Position numbers and translations under genes: made by a program
Assembly: GCA_947474005.1 (NCBI GenBank)
Contig: CANJHI010000011.1
Location: 1-61,442 of the forward strand
Length of the DNA stretch: 61,442 nucleotides
From: Alphaproteobacteria bacterium
GTDB taxonomy: Bacteria; Pseudomonadota; Alphaproteobacteria; Reyranellales; Reyranellaceae
Direction of reading: 5' to 3'
Notes under the pieces: model-generated
What the model was told of the DNA's origin: nothing
The model's database searches: none
What the model saw: only the letters and a program-made list of their open reading frames with translations
Shown: piece by piece, positions 36,620-46,327 of the stretch
Layout of the letters: each line of letters begins with the position of its first letter
Position numbering within the stretch: the first letter of the stretch is position 1

Positions 36620-37297
36620 ATGCTTGTCCGCCTGCTGTGCCTCGCCGCTCTGTTGCTGCCCTTTGGCGCGCTTGCGCAGGCCATGGGCGAGGAGGCGAAG
36701 GCCTGCGTGCAAAACGGCCCGCCGCCCAGCGCCGATTACGAGCGCGAAAATCTCGCCAAGGAATGGCCGCAGGAAGCACAGCGTTTCCGGGGCGATGTAC
36801 CGAACGTGGCGCGCCAAGGTGACCGGCTCCGCCTCGCGATCGACGGCGGCAAGGTGGTCGAGCTGCAGGACTGTCCCTACAGCGACACCGCCTACCAGTA
36901 TCTCTACGAAAGGTTCGACGATCCCGGCCGCTTCTATGTCGTCCGCACGCCGGCCTATGAAGACTTCTCCTATACGCTGGTGATGAAGAGGACGGGCCGG
37001 CTGTTCACGGTCCACGGTGCGCCGGTCTGGGCGTCGGACAAGTCGATGTTCCTCTCTGTTGCCTGTTCGCTGCTGCCGGAACGAGGCGCTCTCTCCATCT
37101 ACAAACCGTCAGACGACGGCCTCGCCGTCGAGGCGGAGATCGCCTTGCCCTGCGCGATGGAAAGTTGCTCGGCGCGCTGGGATTTCCAATCGTGGATATC
37201 GGTCTCCTGCACGCCACGCGACGAGCCGGGCAAGAAGGGCACGGAGTTCGTCGTGCTGCGCGGCAACGACGGCAAGTGGAACAGGTTCGGACGCTAG
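36620..37297 (+). CDS. Secreted protein of unknown function
   Basis: The 225-residue protein has a clear signal peptide (MLVRLLCLAALLLPFGALAQ, cleavage after ALAQ) and a soluble body with several cysteines (C29, C84 and a cluster CAMESC near 180) that could form disulfides. I do not recognise the family. It starts ten bases after the Rrf2 stop and may be in that operon. Its end overlaps the convergent acyl-CoA dehydrogenase by four bases. Confidence 0.7.
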   Translation: MLVRLLCLAALLLPFGALAQAMGEEAKACVQNGPPPSADYERENLAKEWPQEAQRFRGDVPNVARQGDRLRLAIDGGKVVELQDCPYSDTAYQYLYERFDDPGRFYVVRTPAYEDFSYTLVMKRTGRLFTVHGAPVWASDKSMFLSVACSLLPERGALSIYKPSDDGLAVEAEIALPCAMESCSARWDFQSWISVSCTPRDEPGKKGTEFVVLRGNDGKWNRFGR

Positions 37298-38487
37298 TCC
37301 TTGGCCCAGCCGTCGCGGGTCTGCGGCAGCTTCTTCTTCAGGAGTGCCCCCGCCACGACATTGCGCAGCACTTCTGCCGTGCCGCCGCCGATGGTGAACA
37401 TGCGCACGTCGCGCGCCATGCGTTCCAGTGGCAGCTCGCGGCTGTAGCCGCGCGCGCCGAAGAATTGTAGCGCCTCGTTAACGACCTGGATGGCGCTTTC
37501 CGAGGTGAAAACCTTGGCTTGCGCCGCCATCAGCATGTCGGGGAAGCCGCCTTCGCCGCTGCGCGCCGCGTTGTAGACCAGTGCCCGTGCCGCCGAGAGC
37601 TTGATCGACATGTCGGCCAGCTTCCACTGCAGACCCTGGAACTCGTTGATCGGCCGGCCGAACTGGTGGCGCTTCTCCGACCAGTCGAGGGCGAGCTGAT
37701 AGGCACCTTCGGCGATGCCGAGCGCTACTGTGGCCGCACCGACGCGCTGGCTGTTGTAGGCCGTCATCAGGTCGGCAAAACCCTTCTTCAGGCCGCGGGG
37801 CGGGATCACCAGGGCCGACGGCGGCACGTCCATATCCTCGAAATCGATCACCGCTTCGGGAATGCCACGCAGCCCCATGGTCGGCTCGCGCTTGGTGATT
37901 TTCAGCCCCTTGGTCTCGTCGCGGATGGCAAGGAAGCCGCCGATGCCCTCGAACGTGCCCTTCTCGTCGTAGACCTTGGCGAAGATCAGGTGCAGCCGCG
38001 AGACGCCGCCGCCGGTGATCCAGTGCTTGCGGCCGTTGATAACGTAGCGGTTGCCCTTCTTGTCGGCGCGCGTGGTCATGCCGTTGGCGTCGGAGCCGGC
38101 GTCGGGCTCGGTGATGCAGATGGCGGGCTTGTCGCCCGACAGCACCATGTCGGCGCACATTTTCTTCTGCTCCTCGGAGCCATAGGCCATGACGGCGCTG
38201 ATCGCGCCCATGTTGGTCTCGACGGCGATGCGGCCGGTGACCGCGCAGGCCGCCGACAGAGCCTCGATCGCCAGCACCGCGTCGAGCCAGCCCTTGCCCT
38301 GGCCGCCGTACTGGGTCGGGATCGTCATGCCGATCAGCTTGGCGTCCTTCAGCAACTCGACATTGTCCCAGGGATATTGCTCGGTACGGTCGACCTCCGC
38401 GGCGCGCTTGGTGACGGGCCCTGACGCCAGTTCGCGGGCGCGGGCCTGCAGTTTCAGCTGATCGGACGACAATCCTGACGCGTTCAT
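37294..38487 (-). CDS. Acyl-CoA dehydrogenase
   Basis: The 397-residue FAD enzyme oxidises acyl-CoA to enoyl-CoA. Visible family segments are CITEPDAGSDANGMTTRA (about 123-140), HWITGGGVSRLHLIFA, and the C-terminal FAD/adenine motif QFFGARGYSRELPLERM. Chain length or aromatic specificity is not evident. The ATG overlaps the stop of the upstream cyclase gene (ATGA), an unusual partner for this enzyme. Confidence 0.92.
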   Translation of the reverse strand: MNASGLSSDQLKLQARARELASGPVTKRAAEVDRTEQYPWDNVELLKDAKLIGMTIPTQYGGQGKGWLDAVLAIEALSAACAVTGRIAVETNMGAISAVMAYGSEEQKKMCADMVLSGDKPAICITEPDAGSDANGMTTRADKKGNRYVINGRKHWITGGGVSRLHLIFAKVYDEKGTFEGIGGFLAIRDETKGLKITKREPTMGLRGIPEAVIDFEDMDVPPSALVIPPRGLKKGFADLMTAYNSQRVGAATVALGIAEGAYQLALDWSEKRHQFGRPINEFQGLQWKLADMSIKLSAARALVYNAARSGEGGFPDMLMAAQAKVFTSESAIQVVNEALQFFGARGYSRELPLERMARDVRMFTIGGGTAEVLRNVVAGALLKKKLPQTRDGWAKD

Positions 38488-40001
38488 GAAGGTTTTCCCT
38501 GACTGTTGGGATCGATGCTGAAGATGGCGACCGCGTCGCTGCGGCCACGCACGGCGACACTGCCCAGAGCTGCGAACGCGAACTCGTCCTTGCAGGCTGT
38601 GCAGGTGCTTTCTGAAACGAGAATGCCCGTGCCGTGCTGCTTGTTCAACTCTTCCAGCCGCGACGCGAGGTTCACCGTGTCGCCCAGCAGCGTGAAACTC
38701 ATGCGCTGGCCGGCGCCGACCGAGCCGCCGATCACGTGGCCGGTGCTGATGCCGATGCGGGTGGCGAGCGCCACGCCGTCCGTGCCGAAGGTGCGACTGC
38801 CGACGGCGCGCTGGATGTCGATAGCCGCGCGCACCGCGGCGGTCGCGTGATCGGGGCAGGCGAGCGGCATGTTGAAGCTCGCGAACAGGCCGTCGCCGAT
38901 GAAGGTGTTGACTACGCCGCCGTGCGCCCGGATCGGCTCCAGCACCGTCTCGAGATATTCGTTGAGCGCCTCGACCAGGCGGTCGGGCGAGAGATACTCG
39001 GCGATGGTGGTGAAGCCCGCGATGTCGGTGAACAGGATCGTGGCCTCGCGCATTTCGCCCGCCAGTACGCCCTGGCCCTCGCGATGCAGGATGGTCGCGG
39101 CGACGCTTTCGTCGACGTAGCGGCCGAAGGTTTCGCGGATGCGCTCGCGCTCGCGCAGGCCCTCGATCATGTTGTTGAACTGGCCGGTGAGTTCGCCGAC
39201 CTCGTCGTTCGACGTAACCGGCACACGTTCGCTCAAGTCGCCCTGGGCGACCTTGCCCATGGCACCCGACAGGATGCGGATTGGCTGCAGGAGCGAGCGG
39301 GTGATGAAGTAGGAGGTAATCGCCATGCCCAAGACGGCCACCCCGACGACGTTGGTGATCTCCAAGCGAAGTCGGTCACCCTCATAGGAGAACAGGTCGA
39401 CGATGATCGCCGCCAGCGGTGCGATGGAGATGACCGTCAGTGCGACGATCAGCTTGGTCCTGTAGCTGCCGAAGAACAGTTCGAGGTTGCGGCCGTGGTG
39501 CTGGAAGATGAAGGCGCAGAGCTTGGCCAGGTAATCGCTGATGACGAAGTAGGTGTAGGTGAAATAGAAGACCGGGAAGACGATGCACAGCGTGATGATC
39601 TGCGCGATGGTCGGTCGCGGAGCGCCGGTGATCGCTGGATCCGACCAGAAATAGCTCGTCGTGAGGCGGAACACGGTCAGGATCAGCACCAGTATCCCTA
39701 CATTCAGCGCCGTCAGCAGCGGCAGCTGGGTCATGCGGCGTTGCGTATCCTCGAAGCTCGCGGCACCTTCGAGATAACGCTGGATCGGCTGGAATAGTCG
39801 GTGCGACAGAAAATAGTTGGCGGCGAGCAAGAGCACGAGGCCTGCGCCCAGCGAGCGCGGGGCGATGCTCCAGGCGCCGGTCAAGCCGATAAAGATCAGG
39901 GTGACGGCCATATCGACGGCGACGACCGAGGTCGCCATCCAGAGATAGCGTTGGCGGATCGCGGCAGTCTCGCCCGGCGTGGCCGTCGTCGACATGGTCA
40001 T
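38484..40001 (-). CDS. Membrane adenylate/guanylate cyclase with HAMP domain (1 of 2)
   Basis: The 505-residue protein has about six N-terminal hydrophobic segments, a HAMP linker (SLLQPIRILSGAMGKVAQGD onward), and a class III cyclase domain (about 310-490). The metal Asp residues are in TILFTDIAGF and FIGDGLFASF. The transition-state Asn/Arg are in LLGDTVNLASRLEELN. All are present, so it should be active. I chose the ATG at 39999-40001; longer frames run into the upstream cyclase gene, which stops 13 bases before. Confidence 0.88.
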   Translation of the reverse strand: MTMSTTATPGETAAIRQRYLWMATSVVAVDMAVTLIFIGLTGAWSIAPRSLGAGLVLLLAANYFLSHRLFQPIQRYLEGAASFEDTQRRMTQLPLLTALNVGILVLILTVFRLTTSYFWSDPAITGAPRPTIAQIITLCIVFPVFYFTYTYFVISDYLAKLCAFIFQHHGRNLELFFGSYRTKLIVALTVISIAPLAAIIVDLFSYEGDRLRLEITNVVGVAVLGMAITSYFITRSLLQPIRILSGAMGKVAQGDLSERVPVTSNDEVGELTGQFNNMIEGLRERERIRETFGRYVDESVAATILHREGQGVLAGEMREATILFTDIAGFTTIAEYLSPDRLVEALNEYLETVLEPIRAHGGVVNTFIGDGLFASFNMPLACPDHATAAVRAAIDIQRAVGSRTFGTDGVALATRIGISTGHVIGGSVGAGQRMSFTLLGDTVNLASRLEELNKQHGTGILVSESTCTACKDEFAFAALGSVAVRGRSDAVAIFSIDPNSQGKPS

Positions 40002-40014
40002 GATGTTGGCCCGG

Positions 40015-41517
40015 TCACGATGGCGGCCCGACACGATAGACCACGACATTGCCGCGGTGACCGCGCACGTCGGTCTCGCCCAGGCGTTCACAGAACTGTT
40101 CGGCGCCGGCCGTGCGGACCGTGCTCTCGGTTGCGAGAATAACGGTACGGAATTGCTTGTTGAGTTGCTCGACCCGGGCCGCCACGTTCACCGCGTCGCC
40201 CAGCAAGGTGTAGTTCAACCGGTCGGCCGCGCCGATCGTGACACCGATCACGGGACCGGTGTTGAGGCCGATCCGCGTCCGCACCTTGATGCCGGGCACG
40301 AGGCTGGCGGTCGCGAGGGCCTGCTGGATCTCCAGCGCCGCGCGCAGCGCGGCACCCGCGTGATCCTCGAGCGGCAGCGGCAGGTTGAAGCTGGCAAACA
40401 GGCCGTCGCCGATGAAATTGTTGACGACGCCGCCGTGGCGCTGGATCACCGGCACCACCGTGCCGAGATAGGTATTGAGGGCAGCCGCGACCTCGGTCGG
40501 GGTCATGCGCTCCGAAAGCCCGGTGAAGCCCTCGATATCTGTGAACATCAGGGTCGCCTCGGCCGTGGTGTCGACGGCCCGGCCGGTATGTTCGCTGCCG
40601 TCGAGGATCGCCGCGGCGACACTTTCGCTCACGTACTTGCCGAAGGTGTCGCGCAGGTACTGCCGCTCCGCCAGGCCCTCGACCATCCGGTTGAAGCCGC
40701 TCGCCGCATGGCCGACCTCGTCGTTCGACGTCACCGGCAGGCGCACGGAGAAATCGCCGTCGGCAACCTGCCGCATGCCGACGTCGAGACGCGTGATCGG
40801 CCGCGTCAATGCCCGTGATATCCAGTAGTACATCAACACCGCGCCCGTGGCGGACGTGACGATGTCGACAGAGGCCTCGCGCACCAGACGATCGCCTTCG
40901 TAGCTCAGGATGTCGGCGGCGATCAGGATCATGGTGGAGAAGGAGACGAACAGCAGCGCCAGGGCGACCTTGTGGCGAAAGCGGCCGCGGAAGACGCTGA
41001 TGTTCACGCCGCGTGTCATGAACAGGAATCCGCAGAGCCTGTCGAGATAGGCCGAGACAATGAAAAAAGTGAGGACGACGTTGAAGGCGGTGCCGACCGT
41101 CAGGTTCGCCACGATATCAGGCCAGCCCACCTTCTGCAGGGTCGCGCCGAACGTGATGTCGAGGTGATGCGACAGCAGCCTGAGGCCGATCATCGGCATG
41201 TAGAAAACACCGATCACGAGGGCCGAATGGCGCGGCAAGTTGCACAGCCGGCGTTCGATGTCGGCGTAGGTAACACGGCCCTGCACGAAACCTACGATCG
41301 GTCGGATCAGGTACCAGGCGCCGGCGCCCACACCCACCGCCAGGAAGATCGTTGACATGATGATCGACGGCAGAAGGACTTGCGGCGCATCGTTGAGCGC
41401 GGCGTAGACGACGAGCGAGACGAGGTCGATCAGGAACGGCGCCGACATCGCCAGGAAATAGCGATGCACGAGGTGGGCGGAGGCCGCAAGCGACGCCACG
41501 TCGGTCGATGCTGTCAT
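40015..41517 (-). CDS. Membrane adenylate/guanylate cyclase with HAMP domain (2 of 2)
   Basis: The 500-residue paralogue has the same architecture: about six hydrophobic segments, HAMP (SRALTRPITRLDVGMRQVAD) and a class III cyclase domain with LMFTDIEGF, FIGDGLFASF and LLGDAVNVAARVEQLN. All catalytic residues are kept. The genes lie head to tail, 13 bases apart, and look like an old tandem duplication followed by divergence of the sensor part. Confidence 0.88.
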   Translation of the reverse strand: MTASTDVASLAASAHLVHRYFLAMSAPFLIDLVSLVVYAALNDAPQVLLPSIIMSTIFLAVGVGAGAWYLIRPIVGFVQGRVTYADIERRLCNLPRHSALVIGVFYMPMIGLRLLSHHLDITFGATLQKVGWPDIVANLTVGTAFNVVLTFFIVSAYLDRLCGFLFMTRGVNISVFRGRFRHKVALALLFVSFSTMILIAADILSYEGDRLVREASVDIVTSATGAVLMYYWISRALTRPITRLDVGMRQVADGDFSVRLPVTSNDEVGHAASGFNRMVEGLAERQYLRDTFGKYVSESVAAAILDGSEHTGRAVDTTAEATLMFTDIEGFTGLSERMTPTEVAAALNTYLGTVVPVIQRHGGVVNNFIGDGLFASFNLPLPLEDHAGAALRAALEIQQALATASLVPGIKVRTRIGLNTGPVIGVTIGAADRLNYTLLGDAVNVAARVEQLNKQFRTVILATESTVRTAGAEQFCERLGETDVRGHRGNVVVYRVGPPS

Positions 41518-41577
41518 CCGCTGGATATAATGCGGATCGGGGCGGAGCGGAATGCCCCGCCCGCCGCGGTCGCCGGA

Positions 41578-42669
41578 TCAGGCCGTGAGTTCACGCGCCG
41601 TGATGCGGTACTTGAACTTGTCCGGATCGAGCGAGTCGAGGAAGCCCGCCTTGTTCTCGGCCTGCGGATACATCAGGAACGCGATGGCCGGCTCCTTCGA
41701 GCCCGGCAGCTTCACGTCGTGTGCGACGTTGAAGGCGACCCAATTGCCCTCCCACGCACCGAACAGGGCCTTGCGCGCCGCGACAACCTTGGGATCGCCC
41801 ATGGCGAGATTGCCCGGCGGCTCCTCGAGCACGACCTTGCGGACGTCGGCGGGATCGACCGGTGTCCAGCCGCTGCCGTTCAGCCAGACTTCTGCGCGGC
41901 AGTGCTGCGCCTTGCTCACGACCTCCGATCCGGCGCCCAGCGCCTTGAAGCCGAACTCCGACGGCGCCACGCGGATGCCGTAGACGTCGCGCGCCGGCAG
42001 GCCGACCGAGCGGGCGAGGCCGACGTAGAGCGCGTTCAGGTCGGCACACTTGCCGTTGAGGTTGCCGGTCTTGATCATCGTCGTGATGTCGCCGACGCCA
42101 CAGCCCAGCGTCTTGGCGTTGCGGAAGGTGTTCTCCACGACCCAGTCGTAGAGCGCGCGCGCCTTGGCGACGTCGTCGCGCTTGCCGCGCACGATCTCTT
42201 CGGCGGTTTCCTTGACCAGACCGTCGGTCGGCAGCAGGTCGGTCGAGGCAAGGTTGAGCGCGCGCTCGGCGTCGCTGAGCGGTGCCGCCGTTCCCTGGCC
42301 GGGTCGGAGGGAGCGGTTCTGGGTCTGCACCTGGGCCGTGACCTCGATCACCGGCGAGAGCTGGTCGCTCGCCCATTCGACGCGCAGCATCTCGGCGCCG
42401 TACTTGGGATCGCGCACCCGTTCGGCGACGCGGGAATTTCCCTTCCAGGTGACATTGCCCGGCCGTTGCCAGTCGGCGGCTTCGAAGGTCGGCAGCGGGA
42501 TCCACGCCTTGTTGGCGCCGCCCATCGGCTCCACCTGCGCGGTCAGCACGAAGCTGCGCCAGCCCTTGGGCATGGGCGCGAAGGTGGCCTGGGCCGACGC
42601 CAGGCGCGGCGCGAGGCCAATGGCACCGGCGGCGATGCCGGCTTTGAACATGTCGCGACGATTGATCAT
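41578..42669 (-). CDS. Exported transglutaminase-like cysteine protease family protein
   Basis: The 363-residue protein starts with a Tat-like signal (INRRDMFKAGIAAGAIGLA, cleavage after ASAQ). The transglutaminase core is intact: Cys in NGKCADLNALYVGLARSVG, His in AQHCRAEVWLNGSGW, and Asp in TPVDPADV. Such bacterial proteins are usually peptidases or amidases acting outside the cytoplasm. GGGGAGGAC precedes the ATG at 42667-42669. Confidence 0.85.
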   Translation of the reverse strand: MINRRDMFKAGIAAGAIGLAPRLASAQATFAPMPKGWRSFVLTAQVEPMGGANKAWIPLPTFEAADWQRPGNVTWKGNSRVAERVRDPKYGAEMLRVEWASDQLSPVIEVTAQVQTQNRSLRPGQGTAAPLSDAERALNLASTDLLPTDGLVKETAEEIVRGKRDDVAKARALYDWVVENTFRNAKTLGCGVGDITTMIKTGNLNGKCADLNALYVGLARSVGLPARDVYGIRVAPSEFGFKALGAGSEVVSKAQHCRAEVWLNGSGWTPVDPADVRKVVLEEPPGNLAMGDPKVVAARKALFGAWEGNWVAFNVAHDVKLPGSKEPAIAFLMYPQAENKAGFLDSLDPDKFKYRITARELTA

Positions 42670-42844
42670 TTTCAGTCCTCCCCATGGCGATGCATGCCGG
42701 GGAGAGTGCGCGTTCCCGCCGTCGGGAAGGCTGCAACCGTCCCGGACCAAATCCGCGTCGCACGCGACAGCGGTCTGTACCGGAAGCGAAGGAGATTGAA
42801 GGGTGGTGGTGCAGGCGTCAACTGGCCGTGCTAGGTCGGCCGCC

Positions 42845-43726
42845 ATGACGAAAAAGCTGGCCGACCTCAATCAAATGACCCTTCCGGGCTTTTCCGGCGC
42901 GGTCGGTGACACGTTCGAACGGGCCTCCTGGGTTGCCGAGGCGGCATGGGCCAAACGTCCGTTCTCCAGCGTCACGTCGCTGCACGAGGCAATGATGGGC
43001 GTGGTGCGCGCGGCGCCGCGTGAGCGTCAGCTCGAGTTCCTGCGCGGCCATCCCGATCTCGCCGGCAAGGCCGCCCGTGCTGGCGCGATCACCGACGATT
43101 CGAAGAGCGAGCAGTCGAGCGTCGGCCTCGATTCTCTGAACGAGGCCGAGTTCGCGCGCTTCCACAGGCTGAACGATGCTTATACGGCGAAATTCGGCTT
43201 TCCCTTCATCGTCTGCGTGCGGCGCCACACGCGCGATTCGATCCTGGCGCAGTTCGAGCGCCGGCTCGGCCACGACGCCGCCACCGAGTTCGCCGCAGCC
43301 TTGCTGGAAATCTTCTACATCACCCGGCTGCGCATAGCGGCCAAGGTGACGGGGGAGGGCATGCCCAAGGTGAACGGCCGGCTCAGCACCCATGTGCTCG
43401 ACACCCAGGTCGGCCGGCCGGCGGTGGGCGTCGCGGTCGAGCTCTACGAATTTGCCGGCAAAGCCGCCCATCTCATCGCCACGGCCGTCACCAATTCCGA
43501 CGGCCGCACCGACCAGCCTCTGATCGGCGATCGTCCGCTGCCGATCGGTTGCTATGAACTGCGCTTTGCCGTGGGTGACCATTTCCGCAGCAGGGGTATC
43601 GAGCAGGGCGATCCGCCGTTTCTCGATATCGTGCCTTTGCGCTTTTCGATCGCCGAGCCGGAGGGGCATTATCACGTCCCGCTGCTCTGCACGCCCTGGA
43701 GCTATTCGACCTATCGCGGATCCTGA
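42845..43726 (+). CDS. Bifunctional OHCU decarboxylase / 5-hydroxyisourate hydrolase (UraD-UraH fusion)
   Basis: The 293-residue protein joins two consecutive steps of urate breakdown. Residues 1-170 form OHCU decarboxylase with catalytic H69 in RGHPDLAGKAA and the SSVGLDSLNEAEF segment. Residues 175-293 form 5-hydroxyisourate hydrolase with H183, R221 (DGRTD), H275/H277 and a perfect C-terminal YRGS. The hydrolase acts first and the decarboxylase second, giving S-allantoin. The domain order matches the plant TTL protein. The ATG at 42845 is chosen over a GTG 14 codons earlier; the Shine-Dalgarno is weak. Confidence 0.93.
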   Translation: MTKKLADLNQMTLPGFSGAVGDTFERASWVAEAAWAKRPFSSVTSLHEAMMGVVRAAPRERQLEFLRGHPDLAGKAARAGAITDDSKSEQSSVGLDSLNEAEFARFHRLNDAYTAKFGFPFIVCVRRHTRDSILAQFERRLGHDAATEFAAALLEIFYITRLRIAAKVTGEGMPKVNGRLSTHVLDTQVGRPAVGVAVELYEFAGKAAHLIATAVTNSDGRTDQPLIGDRPLPIGCYELRFAVGDHFRSRGIEQGDPPFLDIVPLRFSIAEPEGHYHVPLLCTPWSYSTYRGS

Positions 43727-43741
43727 GAACCGGAGGAAATG

Positions 43742-45181
43742 ATGACCGCCTACAACGACGTCTCCCTGATGATCGACGGCACCTGGACCAAGGGGTCCAA
43801 GGGCCGCACGATTCCCGTCGTCAATCCGGCGACCGAGGAAGTGATCGGCCATGTCGCCCACGCCGAGACCGCCGACCTCGACCGCGCGCTCGCCGCCGCC
43901 GACAAGGGGTTCAAGATCTGGAAAAAGGTATCGGCCTTCGAGCGCTACAAGATCATGCGCAAGGCCGCCGAACTGATGCGCCAGCGCGTCGACGAGATCG
44001 CCACGATCATGACCCAGGAGCAGGGCAAGCCGCTGTTCGAGGCCAAGGCCGAGACCGCGCTGGCTGCCGACATCATCGACTGGATGGCCGAGGAAGGTCG
44101 CCGCACTTACGGCCGCATCGTGCCGGCGCGCGCCGAGAACGTATACCAGCTCGTGACCAAGGAGCCGATCGGCCCGGTTGCGGCGTTCACGCCTTGGAAC
44201 TTCCCGATCAACCAGGTCGTGCGCAAGGCCTCGGCCGCGCTCGCCACCGGCTGCTCGATCATCATCAAGGGACCGGAAGATACGCCAGCTTCGTGCGCCC
44301 AGCTCATCAAGGCGTTCGTCGATGCCGGCGTTCCGGCGGGCGTGATCCAGCTTGTCTACGGCGTGCCGTCGGAGATCAGCGAGTACCTGATCCCGCATCC
44401 GATCATCAAGAAGGTGACGTTCACCGGCTCGACGCCGGTCGGCAAGCAGCTTGCGGCACTCGCCGGCGCGCACATGAAGCGCGTTACCATGGAGTTGGGC
44501 GGCCATGCGCCGGCCATCGTGTTCGAAGATGCCGACCTCGAGCAGGCGGTCAGCATCCTGGGCGCTAACAAGTTCCGCAATGCCGGCCAAGTCTGCGTCG
44601 CCCCGACCCGCTTCCTGGTACACGAGAAGGTGTATCCGGAATTTGTCGAGCGCTTCACCGCCTATGCCAAGAACGTGAAGGTCGGCAACGGCCTCGACGC
44701 CGACACCAAGATGGGCCCGCTGGTGGCGGAACGCCGCCTGCATGCCATGGACACCTTCATGAACGACGCCATCTCGAAGGGCGCCAAGGTCCAGACCGGC
44801 GGCAAGCGCCTGGGCAACAAGGGCTACTTCTACGAGCCCACGGTGCTCACCAACGTCTCGCCCGATTCGAAGATCATGAACGAGGAGCCGTTCGGCCCGC
44901 TGGCACCGATCACCCCGTTTAAGGATTTCGACGGCGTGATGAAGGAGGCCAACCGCCTCGCCTGGGGCCTGGCCGCCTACGCCTACACCAAGAACACCAA
45001 GACCGCGGCCGCGGTTGGCGCCGCCTTCGAAAGCGGCATGGTGTCGATCAACCACCATGGCCTCGGCCTGCCGGAAGTGCCATTCGGCGGCATGAAGGAT
45101 TCGGGCTACGGCTCGGAAGGCGGCGTCGAGGCGCTGGAAGCCTATCTCAACACCAAGTTCGTGAGCCAGCTCGGTATGTAA
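43742..45181 (+). CDS. NAD(P)-dependent aldehyde dehydrogenase (succinate-semialdehyde type)
   Basis: The 479-residue enzyme has the cofactor-loop region [17 protein letters not shown], the general base Glu in [14 protein letters not shown] (about 255) and the nucleophile Cys in [13 protein letters not shown] (about 287). Overall it resembles succinate-semialdehyde dehydrogenases. In this genome it could also oxidise the semialdehyde made by BoxC. Two ATGs are adjacent (43739 and 43742); the second has better spacing from GGAGG. It follows the uraD-uraH gene by 15 bases. Confidence 0.9.
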   Translation: MTAYNDVSLMIDGTWTKGSKGRTIPVVNPATEEVIGHVAHAETADLDRALAAADKGFKIWKKVSAFERYKIMRKAAELMRQRVDEIATIMTQEQGKPLFEAKAETALAADIIDWMAEEGRRTYGRIVPARAENVYQLVTKEPIGPVAAFTPWNFPINQVVRKASAALATGCSIIIKGPEDTPASCAQLIKAFVDAGVPAGVIQLVYGVPSEISEYLIPHPIIKKVTFTGSTPVGKQLAALAGAHMKRVTMELGGHAPAIVFEDADLEQAVSILGANKFRNAGQVCVAPTRFLVHEKVYPEFVERFTAYAKNVKVGNGLDADTKMGPLVAERRLHAMDTFMNDAISKGAKVQTGGKRLGNKGYFYEPTVLTNVSPDSKIMNEEPFGPLAPITPFKDFDGVMKEANRLAWGLAAYAYTKNTKTAAAVGAAFESGMVSINHHGLGLPEVPFGGMKDSGYGSEGGVEALEAYLNTKFVSQLGM

Positions 45182-45186
45182 CGGGC

Positions 45187-45219
45187 ACGGCCCTCCGCCG
45201 CGACGCGGAGGAGGGCCGT
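45187..45219 (+). terminator. Candidate terminator after the aldehyde dehydrogenase gene
   Basis: Two 15-base arms (45187-45201 and 45205-45219) pair with one mismatch around a 3-base loop. There is only a weak T content after it (CCTTGCTG). It starts five bases after the stop codon. Confidence 0.6.
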
Positions 45220-45321
45220 CCTTGCTGCGAAACTTGTCGCCCCTCGAAACGAGGGCGCATCGGCTTCTCGCCTTTTTCCGCGCGGACCTATACCGGTGCC
45301 GCGTTCAAGGAGAGCAAGGTG

Positions 45322-46296
45322 ATGAAGCGTAGAAATGTCCTGGCCATTCTCGGCAGCGTGCCGCTCGCGGCGGGCTTCGGCGCACCCACGCGCGCGCAGG
45401 ACGCGTACCCGGCCAAGCCGGTCAAGATCCTCGTGCCGTTCGGCCCCGGCGGCTCGACCGACATCATCTCGCGTCTGGTCGGCAAGCAGCTCGAAATCGT
45501 GACCGGCAAGCCGTTCGTGGTCGAGAACAAGCCAGGCGCGACCGGCATGATCGGCACCGCACAGGTCAAGAATGCGCCGGCCGACGGCTACACGCTGCTG
45601 CTGGGCTCGACCAGCACGCTGGCGGCCAACCCCAGCCTCTATAAGCAGATGACCTACGATCCGTCCGACTTCACCACGGTCGCGGTCAACGGCGCGGTCG
45701 GCAACTTCATGCTGGTCAACAAGGACGCGCCCTACAGGACGGTCAAGGAGTTCGTCGCCTTCGCCAAGGCCAGCAAGGAGCCGCTGTTCTCAGGCTACGG
45801 CAATGCCTCCTCGCGCGTGCCGTCGGCCCTGTTCGAGGTGACGAGCCGCGTGAAGTTCGAGGAGGTTGCCTACCGCGATGCCGTGGCGTCGATCCAGGAT
45901 CTCGCCGCGGGCCGCGTCCATGCGGTCTTCCCCGACCAGGTGGTGGGCGAGAGCTACGTCCGCTCCGGCTTCGTGCGCGCGCTTGCCGTCACTTCGGCCG
46001 AGCGATCGGCGCTGTTTCCCGAGGTCGAGGCCATCGCCGAGACCTATCCCGGCTACAACATCATCGCCTTCTCGTGCTTCTCGGTGCGCAAGGAAACGCC
46101 GGTCGAGATCAAGCAGCGCCTCAATCGCCTGATCATGGAGGCGCTCTATGAGCCCACGGTGCTGGAGCGGGTGAAGCAGCTCGGCTTCCTGCCGCCGCCC
46201 CGCGACTGGGACATCGCCAAGTGCGATGCCTTCGTGGTGCGCGAGCGCGAGGACTGGACCAAGTACATCAAGCTCGCGAAGATCGAGCCGCAGTAG
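45322..46296 (+). CDS. Bug/TctC-family periplasmic receptor (2 of 4)
   Basis: The 324-residue protein has a signal peptide (MKRRNVLAILGSVPLAAGFG, cleavage after TRAQ) and the motifs YPAKPVKILVPFGPGGSTD and VVENKPGATGMIGTAQV. The usual YRG loop appears as AYRDAVASIQDLAAG, slightly altered. AAGGAGA supports the start, with a choice of GTG (45319) or ATG (45322). No transporter membrane genes adjoin it, and it converges on another Bug gene. Confidence 0.9.
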   Translation: MKRRNVLAILGSVPLAAGFGAPTRAQDAYPAKPVKILVPFGPGGSTDIISRLVGKQLEIVTGKPFVVENKPGATGMIGTAQVKNAPADGYTLLLGSTSTLAANPSLYKQMTYDPSDFTTVAVNGAVGNFMLVNKDAPYRTVKEFVAFAKASKEPLFSGYGNASSRVPSALFEVTSRVKFEEVAYRDAVASIQDLAAGRVHAVFPDQVVGESYVRSGFVRALAVTSAERSALFPEVEAIAETYPGYNIIAFSCFSVRKETPVEIKQRLNRLIMEALYEPTVLERVKQLGFLPPPRDWDIAKCDAFVVREREDWTKYIKLAKIEPQ

Positions 46297-46327
46297 CGCT
46301 GGCCAGAGTACTAGCCAGTCGACCTTT

